The translations under genes and the position numbers were made by a program. Of a DNA stretch of 53,971 nucleotides, positions 35,635 to 44,600 are shown piece by piece (within the stretch, counting starts at the first letter, position 1; each line of letters opens with the position of its first letter). Location: contig JAJPOQ010000062.1 of NCBI GenBank assembly GCA_021232515.1, forward strand, positions 1 to 53,971, given 5' to 3'. The notes beneath the pieces are model-generated. The model was not told the DNA's origin and did not search any database. It was given only the letters and a program-made list of their open reading frames with translations. This DNA comes from Lentisphaeraceae bacterium (GTDB taxonomy: Bacteria; Verrucomicrobiota; Lentisphaeria; Lentisphaerales; Lentisphaeraceae).

Positions 35635-36918
35635 ATGACTGGAATAAATAGAAGACACTTTATCAAAGGTGCAGGTACCACCCTCGCCCTGCCATTTTTA
35701 GCTTCACTTCAATCAAATGCTTTTGGCAAAGAGAAAACAGCACCATCGCCTCAACGTATGATCTTCCTCTGCTTTGGCTGGGGCGTAACCAAAGAAACTT
35801 GGTTCCCGAGCACCAATGAAAGTGGTAAAAACTGGCAAATAACTCCTGGTCTCAAACCGCTTGAGAAGTATAAAGATGACTTTACGATCATTCAAAATAC
35901 ACAGCATAAGTTTTTGAATGAAGGTCACTGGGGCAGTACATTCTACCTGACTGGTGCCAATCGATATGGAGTTCCAGGAAAAAGCTTTCATAACACCATC
36001 TCAGTAGACCAAGTAGCTGCGGCTAAGTGGGGCAAAAACAACCGTTACTCTTCTATGCCACTAGATTGCGTTGGAGCAGAGTCGCAAAATGGTCATGGTC
36101 CTGGACTATCGGCTTCATGGAATAACAGCGGCAAGCCACTTTCTGGCCTGAAAAGTCCTTTCTTGCTATACAATAAACTCTTTGGCAATGAAAAAATGAC
36201 TCCAAAGCAAAAGCAACATATGATCAATGAAAAGAAGTCTTCATTAGACATAATTTTAACAGATCTCAAAAGAGTCAACAAAAAGCTAAGTGCCAATGAT
36301 CGAGATAAGCTAAATGAGTATTTGGAGTCTGTCCGAAACATCGAGACAAATCTAGCAAAAGAGCTCAACTGGCTCTATAAACCAAAGCCTAAAGCCACTG
36401 TTAAACCACCAGCAAAAACCGTCAAAGGCTACGATGAGATAAAGCTCATGTACGATCTTATGATTGCCGCTCTACAAACTGACAGCACCAGAGTCTTCAC
36501 CTACCGCCAACCCGTGCAGTCTCTTCTCGACAGTCTCGGTTTAGCAACAAATGCTCATGACATGACTCACTATGCACGTGGTATAAGATACCAAAACTCC
36601 CAAATTCGCGATGAGAAACAAAGTGAACTTTTAGCATACTTCATCTCGAAACTCAAAAAGACTGAAGATCAAAATGGCCAAAGTCTGTTTGATACAACAA
36701 CACTGAGTTATGGTTCGAACATTTCAAATGTACATCACCTCAACAATTGCCCCGCAATCATTACCGGAAATCGCCAGAACCTTCAACTTGGCCAGCAACT
36801 TATCATGCCAGAAAAAACACCTCTGTGTAACCTGTGGTTAACTCTTTTAAAAGCTTCCGGAATAGACCAACAACAATTTGGCGATAGTACTGGCCTAATC
36901 GAAGACCTACTTGTATAA
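35635..36918 (+). CDS. Tat-exported DUF1552 (HXXSHH) protein, pair 3
   Basis: A 427-residue protein with GAGGA upstream. The Tat leader is N5-RRHFIKGAG with TTLALPFLASL. The signature is H308-DMTH (ATNAHDMTHYARG). Other blocks are RMIFLCFGWGVTKETWFP, LMIAALQTDSTRVFTYR and the ending LTLLKASGIDQQQFGDSTG. It lies 12 nt after the PSD gene and 11 nt before a DUF1080-like gene, so the unit is extended by one member compared with the other pairs. Confidence 0.91.
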   Translation: MTGINRRHFIKGAGTTLALPFLASLQSNAFGKEKTAPSPQRMIFLCFGWGVTKETWFPSTNESGKNWQITPGLKPLEKYKDDFTIIQNTQHKFLNEGHWGSTFYLTGANRYGVPGKSFHNTISVDQVAAAKWGKNNRYSSMPLDCVGAESQNGHGPGLSASWNNSGKPLSGLKSPFLLYNKLFGNEKMTPKQKQHMINEKKSSLDIILTDLKRVNKKLSANDRDKLNEYLESVRNIETNLAKELNWLYKPKPKATVKPPAKTVKGYDEIKLMYDLMIAALQTDSTRVFTYRQPVQSLLDSLGLATNAHDMTHYARGIRYQNSQIRDEKQSELLAYFISKLKKTEDQNGQSLFDTTTLSYGSNISNVHHLNNCPAIITGNRQNLQLGQQLIMPEKTPLCNLWLTLLKASGIDQQQFGDSTGLIEDLLV

Positions 36919-36929
36919 AAAGGAAAAAC

Positions 36930-37637
36930 ATGAAATACTTAAGCCTGCTCTTTTTACTATTCTCTATTGGTCTGACCGCCCAAGAAGACTTTGGAAAGCT
37001 CATCTTTGAGGACGATTTTGAACGTTCAGAATCCCAAGAAGAAAAAGACGAGCTCGGAAATGGCTGGACAACTAGTTCGGACAAAACTGCCGAAGGAAAT
37101 AAACAAGTAGATCTACGCGACGGTCATATGTACATCTACACTCACAAAGTTGCTTGGCACGCGACGTCTGTCCGCCATACATATGCTTTTCAAGATGGAA
37201 CGATTGGGCTTAAACTTAAGTTCGATGATCCAAACGACACCATACACCTAAACTTTACTGACATAGGAGAAAAAAGTGTTCATGCGGGTCATTTATTCAA
37301 TGTCACAATCAACCCTTCTTCTGTAAAAATTGAAGATCTCAAAACTGGTAAGATGAAACAAACTATCCGCACCGCCAGAAAGAATAAAACTCTAAGTGAG
37401 GCACAGAAAAAAGAACTCACAAAAAAAGGCAAAGAGTTTCCAAATACTCTAGAAACTGGGAAGTGGCACCAAGTCTACGCAACTGTCAAAGGCAATGAAG
37501 TCACCTGTACCATTAACGGCAAAGTTATTGGTTCATATACATCCCCTGGCTTTGCTCACGAGACTAAAACGATGATTCGACTTCTCGTTGCTAAAAACAT
37601 TCATGTCGACGACATGCGCATTTGGCGAAAGAAATAA
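36930..37637 (+). CDS. Secreted DUF1080/LamG-like beta-sandwich protein
   Basis: A 235-residue protein with signal peptide (YLSLLFLLFSIGLTA) and AAGGA before the ATG. The fold looks like the concanavalin-type DUF1080 (3-keto-disaccharide hydrolase-like) family: LIFEDDFERSE near the start, GNGWTTSS, GTIGLKLKFDDPNDTIHLNF, GKWHQVYATVKGNEVTCTIN with GKVIGS, and VDDMRIWRKK at the end. Family members bind or cleave glycosides; no catalytic residue can be assigned. It is the last gene of the pair 3 operon, which makes a carbohydrate link for this PSD/DUF1552 pair more plausible. Confidence 0.78.
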   Translation: MKYLSLLFLLFSIGLTAQEDFGKLIFEDDFERSESQEEKDELGNGWTTSSDKTAEGNKQVDLRDGHMYIYTHKVAWHATSVRHTYAFQDGTIGLKLKFDDPNDTIHLNFTDIGEKSVHAGHLFNVTINPSSVKIEDLKTGKMKQTIRTARKNKTLSEAQKKELTKKGKEFPNTLETGKWHQVYATVKGNEVTCTINGKVIGSYTSPGFAHETKTMIRLLVAKNIHVDDMRIWRKK

Positions 37638-37646
37638 CAAAGTTAC

Positions 37647-37670
37647 AAGGCAATATTCTCATATTGCCTT
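37647..37670 (+). terminator. Terminator hairpin after the DUF1080-like gene
   Basis: AAGGCAATAT pairs perfectly with ATATTGCCTT around TCTC. The tail (AGCCTCTCTT) is pyrimidine-rich but not a clean T-run. Confidence 0.6.
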
Positions 37671-37720
37671 AGCCTCTCTTAGTCCTCTAAAACACAAACT
37701 TAACAAATTTTTCAAAACAT

Positions 37721-37760
37721 CTGTTAAGATTCTTAATTCTCTCTGGATCTTCCTGTTAAA
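37721..37760 (+). promoter_or_regulatory. Conserved 40-nt upstream element, copy B
   Basis: The partner of 32435-32474: both 13-nt cores and the TAAA end are conserved, and all six differences fall between or after the cores. It ends 22 nt before the ATG of the DapA-family gene that opens the sugar-acid operon. A separate AGGA ribosome site lies downstream of it, so the element is not simply a ribosome site. Confidence 0.6.
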
Positions 37761-37782
37761 CCAATAGCTATACAGGATTTAT

Positions 37783-38691
37783 ATGAACTCTGAAGATCAA
37801 AAACTACAGGGCGTTTTCCCGGTAATCCCTACTCTCTTTGCCAATGATAATACAATTGACTTTGCAGCTCAAAAGAAAGTTATTCAATTTGCTTTAGAAA
37901 ATGGTGCTCATGGCGTAGTTTGCCCAGCTGTTGCTAGTGAATACAACTTTATGAACTTGGATGAAAGAGCTTCTCTTATCTCACTCGTCACACAAGAAGT
38001 CAACGGCCAAGTTCCAATCATTGGTGGTGCTAGTGCTCAAACGACTGATGAAGTCATAGCCGCTGGAAAAAGCTGTCTAAATGCTGGCATAACCTACCTT
38101 ATGATCATGGCGCCACATGGACTTGGTAAAGACATAGAAGCTCATAAAGAATTCTTTGCGACAGTTTCACAGTCTCTAACTGGAGCACAAATCATCCTTC
38201 AAAATGCACCCATGCCTATCGGCGCAGGACTCGCTGTGGATGACATCATCGACTTGGTCAAAGCAACACCGATGATCACTTACGTTAAAGAAGAAACACT
38301 CCCATCTGGCCCTGCTATTACAGCTTTAGAAAAAACGGACATCCCTCACTTAGTCGGAGTTATTGGTGGTGGTGGATCGCGCTATATGATCGATGAGCTC
38401 GATCGCGGCGCTTTAGGTGCTATGCCTGCTGTTGAATTGATCGACTTACACGTCGCTATCTACAAAGCTCATTCAGAAGGAAGTCACGAAAAAGCCAGAG
38501 ACCTATATCGCGCTAGCTTACCTCTTTTGGTTTCTCAGATCATTTACCGTATGCGACTAACAAAGTATGTCTTGGATAAACGTGGTATAGATAACGATGT
38601 TGTTGTTAGGGCACCACTTCCTGAAATGGATGAATTTACTAAGAATGACATCGACCGTATGCTCTTTGATCTACAGGCTGTCGCCAAATGA
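37783..38691 (+). CDS. DapA/NAL-family aldolase or dehydratase
   Basis: A 302-residue TIM-barrel enzyme of the dihydrodipicolinate synthase family, with AGGA before the ATG. GVFPVIPTLFANDNTID begins the barrel, GAHGVVCPAVASEYNF is the substrate loop, and the Schiff-base lysine is K169 in TYVKEE. The tyrosine that family members usually carry in a YN.P motif is replaced by Gln (LQNAPMP), so chemistry or substrate may differ from classical DapA. It likely handles a 2-keto-3-deoxy sugar acid in this operon, but is redundant with the DgoA-type aldolase downstream. It overlaps the next gene as ATGA. Confidence 0.85.
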   Translation: MNSEDQKLQGVFPVIPTLFANDNTIDFAAQKKVIQFALENGAHGVVCPAVASEYNFMNLDERASLISLVTQEVNGQVPIIGGASAQTTDEVIAAGKSCLNAGITYLMIMAPHGLGKDIEAHKEFFATVSQSLTGAQIILQNAPMPIGAGLAVDDIIDLVKATPMITYVKEETLPSGPAITALEKTDIPHLVGVIGGGGSRYMIDELDRGALGAMPAVELIDLHVAIYKAHSEGSHEKARDLYRASLPLLVSQIIYRMRLTKYVLDKRGIDNDVVVRAPLPEMDEFTKNDIDRMLFDLQAVAK

Positions 38692-39863
38692 AAGACCTCG
38701 TAGAGAAAGTTGAAGTTTACATCGTCGACCTCAGTCAAGACAAACCGTACTTGGGGTCACTTCGCGAAGGTGAAAAGGTCAATTCGGCTGGATACTTTGT
38801 CCGCAAAGGAAACCGCACAGTCTATGTAAAAAAGAACCGCTCTCTTGTCGTCCGAATATTAACCAAAGATGGCGTTGAAGGCTGGGGCGAAACTTATGGC
38901 ATTATTGCTCCTCAAGCAACAGCAGCAATAATCAATGACCTTTTAAGCGGATTCGTTATTGGTCGAGACCCATTTGATGTAGAAGCTATACATGATGAAC
39001 TCTATGACTTGATGAGAGTCCGAGGTTATACTGGCGGCTTTTATCTCGATGCACTTGCGGCGATAGATATAGCCCTTTGGGATATAGCCGGAAAACTCTC
39101 TGGCTTACCTGTTATGAAACTACTTGGCGGCCAGTATCACCAGGAAATCCACGCTTACGTTTCTGGACTTCCAGAAGATACTCTGCAAGAACGTTGTGCC
39201 CTTGCTAAATCTTGGCAAGAAAGAGGTTTCAACGCTGTTAAGTTTGCTCTACCAGTTGCAGATGATGGTGCCGTCGCTGAAATAAAAGAATTGCGAGAAA
39301 CTCTTGGCGAAGATTTCAAAATATGCTGTGACATGCACTGGGCTCACTCAAGCACTGAGGCCATAGAACTTGCGCGCCAAATGAGTCCTTACAATCCGTG
39401 GTTTCTAGAAGCTCCTATTGCAACCGAAGATGTGAACGGTCTACAAAACGTGGCTCAACAATCTGGACAAACTATCGCTGTTGGTGAAGAGTGGCGAACT
39501 GTATATGACGCTCGCCTAAGAATTGACAATAAAGCCTGTCATGTCGTTCAACCTGAAATGGGCCACACTGGTATAACTCAGTTTATGAGAATTGGCCGTT
39601 ATGCTGAAGCTCATAATCTAGATATCATCCCACATGCAACTATCGGTTCTGGCATATTCTTAGCCGCTAGTCTACAAGCTTCTGCAGCCCTTAAAAGTGT
39701 TAAGTCTCATGAGTTCCAACACTCTGTCTTTGGGCCGTTTAGACACTTTACAAATGATGCACTGACTTGTGAGAACGGGTTTTACACCATTACCGACTCT
39801 CCAGGTATAGGCGTTGAGCCATCTGACAAAATGAAATCGAACATGAGCTTGGTGACTCTATGA
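38688..39863 (+). CDS. MR/MLE (enolase superfamily) sugar-acid dehydratase or cycloisomerase
   Basis: A 391-residue enzyme. The capping domain includes NRSLVVRILTKDGVEGWGET. The barrel carries the metal ligands D215 (in CDMHW, with H217 in the D-x-H motif of galactonate-type dehydratases), E241 (LEAPI) and E267 (VGEEW), and H316 in IIPHATIGSG as the distal catalytic His. The product would be a 2-keto-3-deoxy acid. D-galactonate is the natural substrate guess, given the DgoK- and DgoA-like enzymes that follow; 3,6-anhydrogalactonate cycloisomerases are in the same superfamily and cannot be ruled out. ATGA overlaps join it to both neighbours. Confidence 0.85.
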   Translation: MKDLVEKVEVYIVDLSQDKPYLGSLREGEKVNSAGYFVRKGNRTVYVKKNRSLVVRILTKDGVEGWGETYGIIAPQATAAIINDLLSGFVIGRDPFDVEAIHDELYDLMRVRGYTGGFYLDALAAIDIALWDIAGKLSGLPVMKLLGGQYHQEIHAYVSGLPEDTLQERCALAKSWQERGFNAVKFALPVADDGAVAEIKELRETLGEDFKICCDMHWAHSSTEAIELARQMSPYNPWFLEAPIATEDVNGLQNVAQQSGQTIAVGEEWRTVYDARLRIDNKACHVVQPEMGHTGITQFMRIGRYAEAHNLDIIPHATIGSGIFLAASLQASAALKSVKSHEFQHSVFGPFRHFTNDALTCENGFYTITDSPGIGVEPSDKMKSNMSLVTL

Positions 39864-41611
39864 CTAAAGCCGACTATCTAACTTTATTTCTCTATGCCAT
39901 CGGTCTTTTTACAATAAGTACCCTCTCGTCTAAACGAAACACGAATCAAAAGGAGATGTTTTCGGCAAACCGCAGCTCTCCTTGGTGGGCTTCTGGTTTA
40001 AGTGGTTTTATGACTATGTTCTCTGCTGGTACATTTGTTGTTTGGGGAGGCATAGCTTATGAACATGGGATAGTCGCTGTTGTTATAAATACCTGCTACG
40101 GAGTCGCTGCACTACTCATTGGCTACTTTGTCGCGGGTCATTGGAACAAACTGGGAGTTTCGACTCCGGCAGAGTTTGTCAGTCTTCGCTTTGGCAAAAC
40201 AGGTCTACACTTCTTTACTTGGACCATGCTCATAAAGAGGATTCTCGGAGTCTCTGTATCACTTTACGCCCTAGCTGTGTTGATCGTCGCCTTAGTTCCT
40301 TTGGATATAAACTGGGTCATCATTATCTTCGGAACGATCGTTGTTGTCTATACCATGCAAGGCGGGCTCTGGGCCGTTCTCATGACAGATGTTCTCCAGT
40401 TTATCGTGCTCACTGTTGTTGTTCTCATCGTTGCTATACTGATGATCTCCAACATGGGCAGTTTTGAAAGTTACCAAGCTGCAGTTCCGGCAGGATTCTT
40501 TTCTCTAACCACCGACTCATATGGTTGGTTATTTTTAAGTGGTTGGGTGATGATCCATTTCTTCATGATCGGTGCTGAGTGGGCCTTTGTACAAAGATTC
40601 ATATCTGTAAAAAGCCCTAAGGATGCAAAAAAGGCCTCATACCTTTTCGGAGTTATGTACCTTGTCACTCCACTTTTCTGGCTTCTACCACCACTTCTCT
40701 ATCGCGGTCAAGTCTCTGGCGTCGATAAAGAACAAGCTTATATACTCGCGGCCCAGTCCGTTCTTCCTGCTGGCATTCTAGGACTTATGATTGCCGCTAT
40801 GTTTTCGGCAACTGCCTCCATGGTGAGTTCTCAGTTAAACGTATTTGCCGGTGTTCTTACAAATGACTTTTATAAAACCTTTCTTAATCCAGATGCATCT
40901 GAAAAAAGACTAGTTCATACCGGCAGAACATTTACCGCACTGCTTGGGGTCTTTCTTGTCGTTGCCGCCATACTAGTGCCTTATATGGGTGGTGCTGAAA
41001 AGTTAATCATCTCGATCAACTCACTTCTCGTCGTCCCTCTTTTTGCGCCAACTCTCTGGGGTTTATTTAGTAAGAAAGTCGGTATAAAGGAAATGCTTAT
41101 CGTCGCTCTAGTCAGCTTTGGCATAGGTTTGACTTTGAAGTTCGGCATCGCCAATAATCCAATGATTACTGAAGAGAGTTCTCTCTACAGCATAGCTCAA
41201 TACCTCGCAGAAAACTCTAAGAGTGTCGAAGTCGTTGTTGGTGTCATTTTACCTATTCTTTTACTATTCTTTTTTGAATGGCAAAAGAAAACTGTCGATG
41301 AAGGCGCATTAAGAATTCAAGAGAGAAATATTAAAATGGAAGAAACTCTCGAAACCGACTCTCTTAAAGCCCCGTTTGATCCATTTCCAGCTCAGATGGT
41401 TATGTATAGCTTAATCATAATTGGCTTATGGATACTTATTCTTAGCTTCAACGACACTCACGGCCGCAGTGTATTGATTGGAGTCTCCACGGGTTTATTG
41501 AGCATCGCTCTTGCCATACAAGTATCAATTAAAAAAATCATCTCGCGAACACCTAAAGTTAACGAAGCTGAAAAAATTCCAACCGAAGAAGATCTGAGTA
41601 CAGAATTATGA
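39860..41611 (+). CDS. Sodium:solute symporter family transporter
   Basis: A 583-residue membrane protein with about 13-14 hydrophobic segments. The SSS family start is visible (ADYLTLFLYAIGLFTISTLS, then SSPWWASGLSGFMTMFSAGT FVVWGGIAYEHG, continuous in the protein), as is GLMIAAMFSATASMVSSQLN in the sixth to eighth helices. It should bring in the sugar or sugar acid with Na+. The long C-terminal part has a cytoplasmic linker (EERNIKMEETLETDSLKAP-like) and two more helices. The start overlaps the dehydratase stop and its own stop overlaps the kinase start, both as ATGA, so transporter and enzymes are made together. Confidence 0.9.
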   Translation: MTKADYLTLFLYAIGLFTISTLSSKRNTNQKEMFSANRSSPWWASGLSGFMTMFSAGTFVVWGGIAYEHGIVAVVINTCYGVAALLIGYFVAGHWNKLGVSTPAEFVSLRFGKTGLHFFTWTMLIKRILGVSVSLYALAVLIVALVPLDINWVIIIFGTIVVVYTMQGGLWAVLMTDVLQFIVLTVVVLIVAILMISNMGSFESYQAAVPAGFFSLTTDSYGWLFLSGWVMIHFFMIGAEWAFVQRFISVKSPKDAKKASYLFGVMYLVTPLFWLLPPLLYRGQVSGVDKEQAYILAAQSVLPAGILGLMIAAMFSATASMVSSQLNVFAGVLTNDFYKTFLNPDASEKRLVHTGRTFTALLGVFLVVAAILVPYMGGAEKLIISINSLLVVPLFAPTLWGLFSKKVGIKEMLIVALVSFGIGLTLKFGIANNPMITEESSLYSIAQYLAENSKSVEVVVGVILPILLLFFFEWQKKTVDEGALRIQERNIKMEETLETDSLKAPFDPFPAQMVMYSLIIIGLWILILSFNDTHGRSVLIGVSTGLLSIALAIQVSIKKIISRTPKVNEAEKIPTEEDLSTEL

Positions 41612-42489
41612 AAACTATTTTTTGTGACTGGGGTACAACAAACCTCAGAGTATATTTACTAGAGTACGGCAAAGTCACCAACCATTTCTCATCTGAAAAT
41701 GGCTTAAGAAAAGCCAAAGAAGTTGGTTTTGAAGACATTCTCAAAAACGCCTTAGCACACTTTAACTTACCCGCCGACACTCCAGTTAGACTAAGCGGTA
41801 TGGTTGGCTCAAAGCACGGTTGGAAAGAAGCGCCTTATGCTTCTACACCAGTCAGCATCGATAAGCTTAGTGATAACTTTGTAGAAATAGATGGCTTCCC
41901 AGACGTTAAAATCCTTGGTGGTGTTAGTCACCAAATGCAAGATGGTAAGCACGATGTTATGCGAGGTGAAGAAGTTCAGATCTTTGGAATACTTGAAAAG
42001 TACCCCAATGCTAAGACCATCTGTCTACCTGGAACACACGCTAAGTGGGTTGAGTGTGAGGCTGAATCAATAAAAAGCTTTACTACATGGATGACTGGCG
42101 ACTTTTTTAGAAGTCTCAGTGAAAACACTATTTTCAAGGAACAGATTTCAAATACAGAGTTTAACGAAACTGCTTTCATGAAAGGTGTCTTAGCAGCAAG
42201 AGATGCAGGCCCAATTCTCAATAGTATTTTCCATCTTCGAACAGAGTACTTATTTGCCAAAGTTAGCTCTGAAGAGTTTCACTCATACCTCTCAGGTTTT
42301 ATCATTGGTTCAGAAGTAAAAGAAGCTTCAAAAGAGAGTCAAGAAGTATACCTCTGTGGCTCAGATAGAATGATTGAGTTGTATACTATGGCTCTGACCA
42401 ACCTTGGTAAAAAAGTCATCAAGGTTCCAGCCGCAGACGCGACTATCCTCGGTATGTCTAAGATATGTGAAGGAAAAGTTTGTGGATAA
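41608..42489 (+). CDS. dgoK: 2-dehydro-3-deoxygalactonokinase
   Basis: A 293-residue kinase of the DgoK family: TIFCDWGTTNLRVYLLEYGK at the N-terminus (phosphate-1 loop), then LSGMVGSKHGWKEAPYASTP, CLPGTHAKWVECE, FTTWMTGDFFRSLSE, and the C-terminal VYLCGSDRMIELYTMALTNL. All landmark blocks of DgoK are in place and the length is typical. It phosphorylates 2-keto-3-deoxygalactonate to the 6-phosphate. The start overlaps the transporter stop (ATGA), and the aldolase gene begins inside its last codons. Confidence 0.9.
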   Translation: MKTIFCDWGTTNLRVYLLEYGKVTNHFSSENGLRKAKEVGFEDILKNALAHFNLPADTPVRLSGMVGSKHGWKEAPYASTPVSIDKLSDNFVEIDGFPDVKILGGVSHQMQDGKHDVMRGEEVQIFGILEKYPNAKTICLPGTHAKWVECEAESIKSFTTWMTGDFFRSLSENTIFKEQISNTEFNETAFMKGVLAARDAGPILNSIFHLRTEYLFAKVSSEEFHSYLSGFIIGSEVKEASKESQEVYLCGSDRMIELYTMALTNLGKKVIKVPAADATILGMSKICEGKVCG

Positions 42490-43111
42490 ATCTTCGCTTT
42501 TAAAAAACATGCCGATCATCGCTATAGTACGCGGGGTAAAACCAGAAGATGCCGTTGCCGTAGCTGAAGTTGTCTATAAAGCTGGAATACGCGTGATCGA
42601 AGTTCCGTTAAACTCACCAAATCCTTTTTTGAGTATTCGCAACATATCTGAGGTATTCAAAGACAAAATGATTGTTGGCGCTGGAACTGTTACTACATGT
42701 GAAGAAGTTCAAAAACTCAAAGATGCTGGTGGTGAACTCGTGGTATCGCCAAATACAGATACAGATGTTATAAAGACTTCCAAAACGCTTGGGATGCTAT
42801 CATACCCCGGAGTTATGACTGTCTCTGAGTGCTTTCAAGCCCTTAACGCAGGAGCAGATGGTTTGAAACTCTTCCCTGCCAATGTGGTCGGCAAAGCATT
42901 TATACAAGCTGCGAAAGTTGTTCTTCCGAAGGCAACAAAGATCTTTGCTGTTGGTGGTGTCGACTCAAATAACATGCAGGAGTGGCGAAACTCTGGAGTC
43001 GATGGCTTTGGCTTAGGCTCTTCTATCTATAAACCAGGCATGTCTTTAAATGAAGTAGCTCAACGCTGCGAAGATGCGGCAGCAATTTTCAAAAAAGCTG
43101 CCCATGTATAA
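42482..43111 (+). CDS. dgoA: 2-dehydro-3-deoxy-6-phosphogalactonate aldolase (KDPG-aldolase family)
   Basis: A 209-residue class I aldolase. The GTG at 42482, with AAGGA 7 nt upstream, overlaps the kinase by 8 nt; an upstream ATG at 42404 would add a tail with no family match. E40 in VIEVPLNSPNP, GAGTVTTCEEV, the Schiff-base lysine K129 in DGLKLFPANVVG, and FAVGGVDSNNM are present. The IEVPLNSP form is typical of the DgoA branch rather than Eda. It splits 2-keto-3-deoxy-6-phosphogalactonate into pyruvate and glyceraldehyde-3-phosphate, completing the De Ley-Doudoroff route begun by the dehydratase and kinase. Confidence 0.9.
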   Translation: MDKSSLLKNMPIIAIVRGVKPEDAVAVAEVVYKAGIRVIEVPLNSPNPFLSIRNISEVFKDKMIVGAGTVTTCEEVQKLKDAGGELVVSPNTDTDVIKTSKTLGMLSYPGVMTVSECFQALNAGADGLKLFPANVVGKAFIQAAKVVLPKATKIFAVGGVDSNNMQEWRNSGVDGFGLGSSIYKPGMSLNEVAQRCEDAAAIFKKAAHV

Positions 43112-44600
43112 AAGCTTTCTCTTTTTAATCCTACTGAGTACGTTTGCTGCAACAGCAGAGAAACCAAATGTCTTATTCATTTTTACAGACGACCAAAGTA
43201 CTCGTTCTGTTTCATGTTATGAAGAAGCACATGACTGGGTCAAAACGCCAAATATTGATTCTCTAGCAAAGCAAGGGGTTCGCTTCGACTCTGCATATAT
43301 CGGCACTTGGTGTATGGCTTCACGCCTCACAATACTAAGCGGTCTACTTCAACATGGTCAAAAGTCAGTTACTCTAACAGGCAACTATCCTTCAAGTACC
43401 TATGACCCAAAAGTCATACCATTTTGGCCGGCTATATTTAGAAAAAATGGCTACACAACTGCACATATTGGCAAGTGGCATAGTGGCAACGACTCTGGCT
43501 ACGGTCGTGATTGGGACCACCAAATTGTCTGGAATCGGCCCAAGTATGCCAAGAACTATCGCAACTACTACTATGACCAAGAAATAGAAATAAATGGTCA
43601 GCACATGGGCAACGTCCCTGGATACAGCACGGATAATTACACCAAGTGGTCCGAAGACTTTATACGCCAAAATGACAAGAAGAAGCCTTGGTTTTTATGG
43701 GTTTGTTACGGTGGTCCACACGGTCCATTCACCCCAGCTGACCGTCACCTCAAAGACTATCCCAACTCCAAAGTAAATATTCCCAAAGACACTTTTGGTC
43801 CAAGACCCGGTAAACCACAGTATCTAAATACACGCACTGAGTTTGAAAAAGATAAAGATGGCAATGTCCTTCTTAAAAAAGATAACGTCCATAACTACGG
43901 GCGTATTCACGGTGATACACTCGACGACTGGATTCGTCAGTACAACCAAGTCATCACATCCATGGATGAAGGCGTCGGCACATTAATCAAGTCTCTCAAA
44001 GAAACCGGTCAGTATGAAAATACACTTATCATCTTTGCTTCCGACCAAGGATTTGCCTGGGGACAACACGGTTTAAAATCAAAGTTTGCCGCTTACGATG
44101 CTGCTATAAAAGCACCCTTGATTATTTCCTATCCAGAATTTGCCAAAAACAAAAGCACTAAAGCTCATATAAGTGGAGCTGATTTACCGGCGACTATTGC
44201 TGATGTCTGCGATATAAAAATACCTTGGAGAATGGACGGTCGAAGTATCCTGCCCTTACTCAAAAACCCAGATCATCCTTGGGACTTCCCTGTATTACAA
44301 ACCTTTAGTCACATTTACTTTGGCGAAGAAACTAAAACTATTCCAGATGATCCCAAGAAACTCGCTCATCGACTATTCAACATCCCTTGGTGGAGCTCAG
44401 TCGTACAAGGCAACTATAAATATATACAAAACCTTGATGCAGAAAGAAAAGTCGAGCTTTACAACCTTAAAGAAGATCCCGAAGAGCTTTATAACTTAGC
44501 CGATAAAGAAGAGTACAAACAACTCAAAAGTAGCTATAAAAAGATCATGCTTGATGAACTAAAAAGAACTCGTGCTGAGTATGTAAAAGAACTCGAGTGA
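43104..44600 (+). CDS. Secreted type I (S1) sulfatase
   Basis: A 498-residue protein. The ATG at 43104 overlaps the aldolase by 8 nt and gives a signal peptide (YKSFLFLILLSTFAATA). NVLFIFTDDQST holds the metal-binding Asp pair (D29, D30); C70-MASR74 is the C-x-[PA]-x-R site at which the Cys is converted to formylglycine; HIGKWHSG, GGPHGPF and FASDQGFAWGQHG are further active-site blocks. It removes sulfate esters, probably from carbohydrates in the periplasm. Its place as last gene of a galactonate-type operon suggests a sulfated galactan-derived substrate; the formylglycine-generating enzyme is not in this window. Confidence 0.92.
   Translation: MYKSFLFLILLSTFAATAEKPNVLFIFTDDQSTRSVSCYEEAHDWVKTPNIDSLAKQGVRFDSAYIGTWCMASRLTILSGLLQHGQKSVTLTGNYPSSTYDPKVIPFWPAIFRKNGYTTAHIGKWHSGNDSGYGRDWDHQIVWNRPKYAKNYRNYYYDQEIEINGQHMGNVPGYSTDNYTKWSEDFIRQNDKKKPWFLWVCYGGPHGPFTPADRHLKDYPNSKVNIPKDTFGPRPGKPQYLNTRTEFEKDKDGNVLLKKDNVHNYGRIHGDTLDDWIRQYNQVITSMDEGVGTLIKSLKETGQYENTLIIFASDQGFAWGQHGLKSKFAAYDAAIKAPLIISYPEFAKNKSTKAHISGADLPATIADVCDIKIPWRMDGRSILPLLKNPDHPWDFPVLQTFSHIYFGEETKTIPDDPKKLAHRLFNIPWWSSVVQGNYKYIQNLDAERKVELYNLKEDPEELYNLADKEEYKQLKSSYKKIMLDELKRTRAEYVKELE

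Noticed and set aside
42404..42481. Longer N-terminus for the DgoA-type aldolase
   Set aside because: The extra 26 residues have no family match and lie in the kinase gene; the GTG at 42482 has an AAGGA site at proper spacing.
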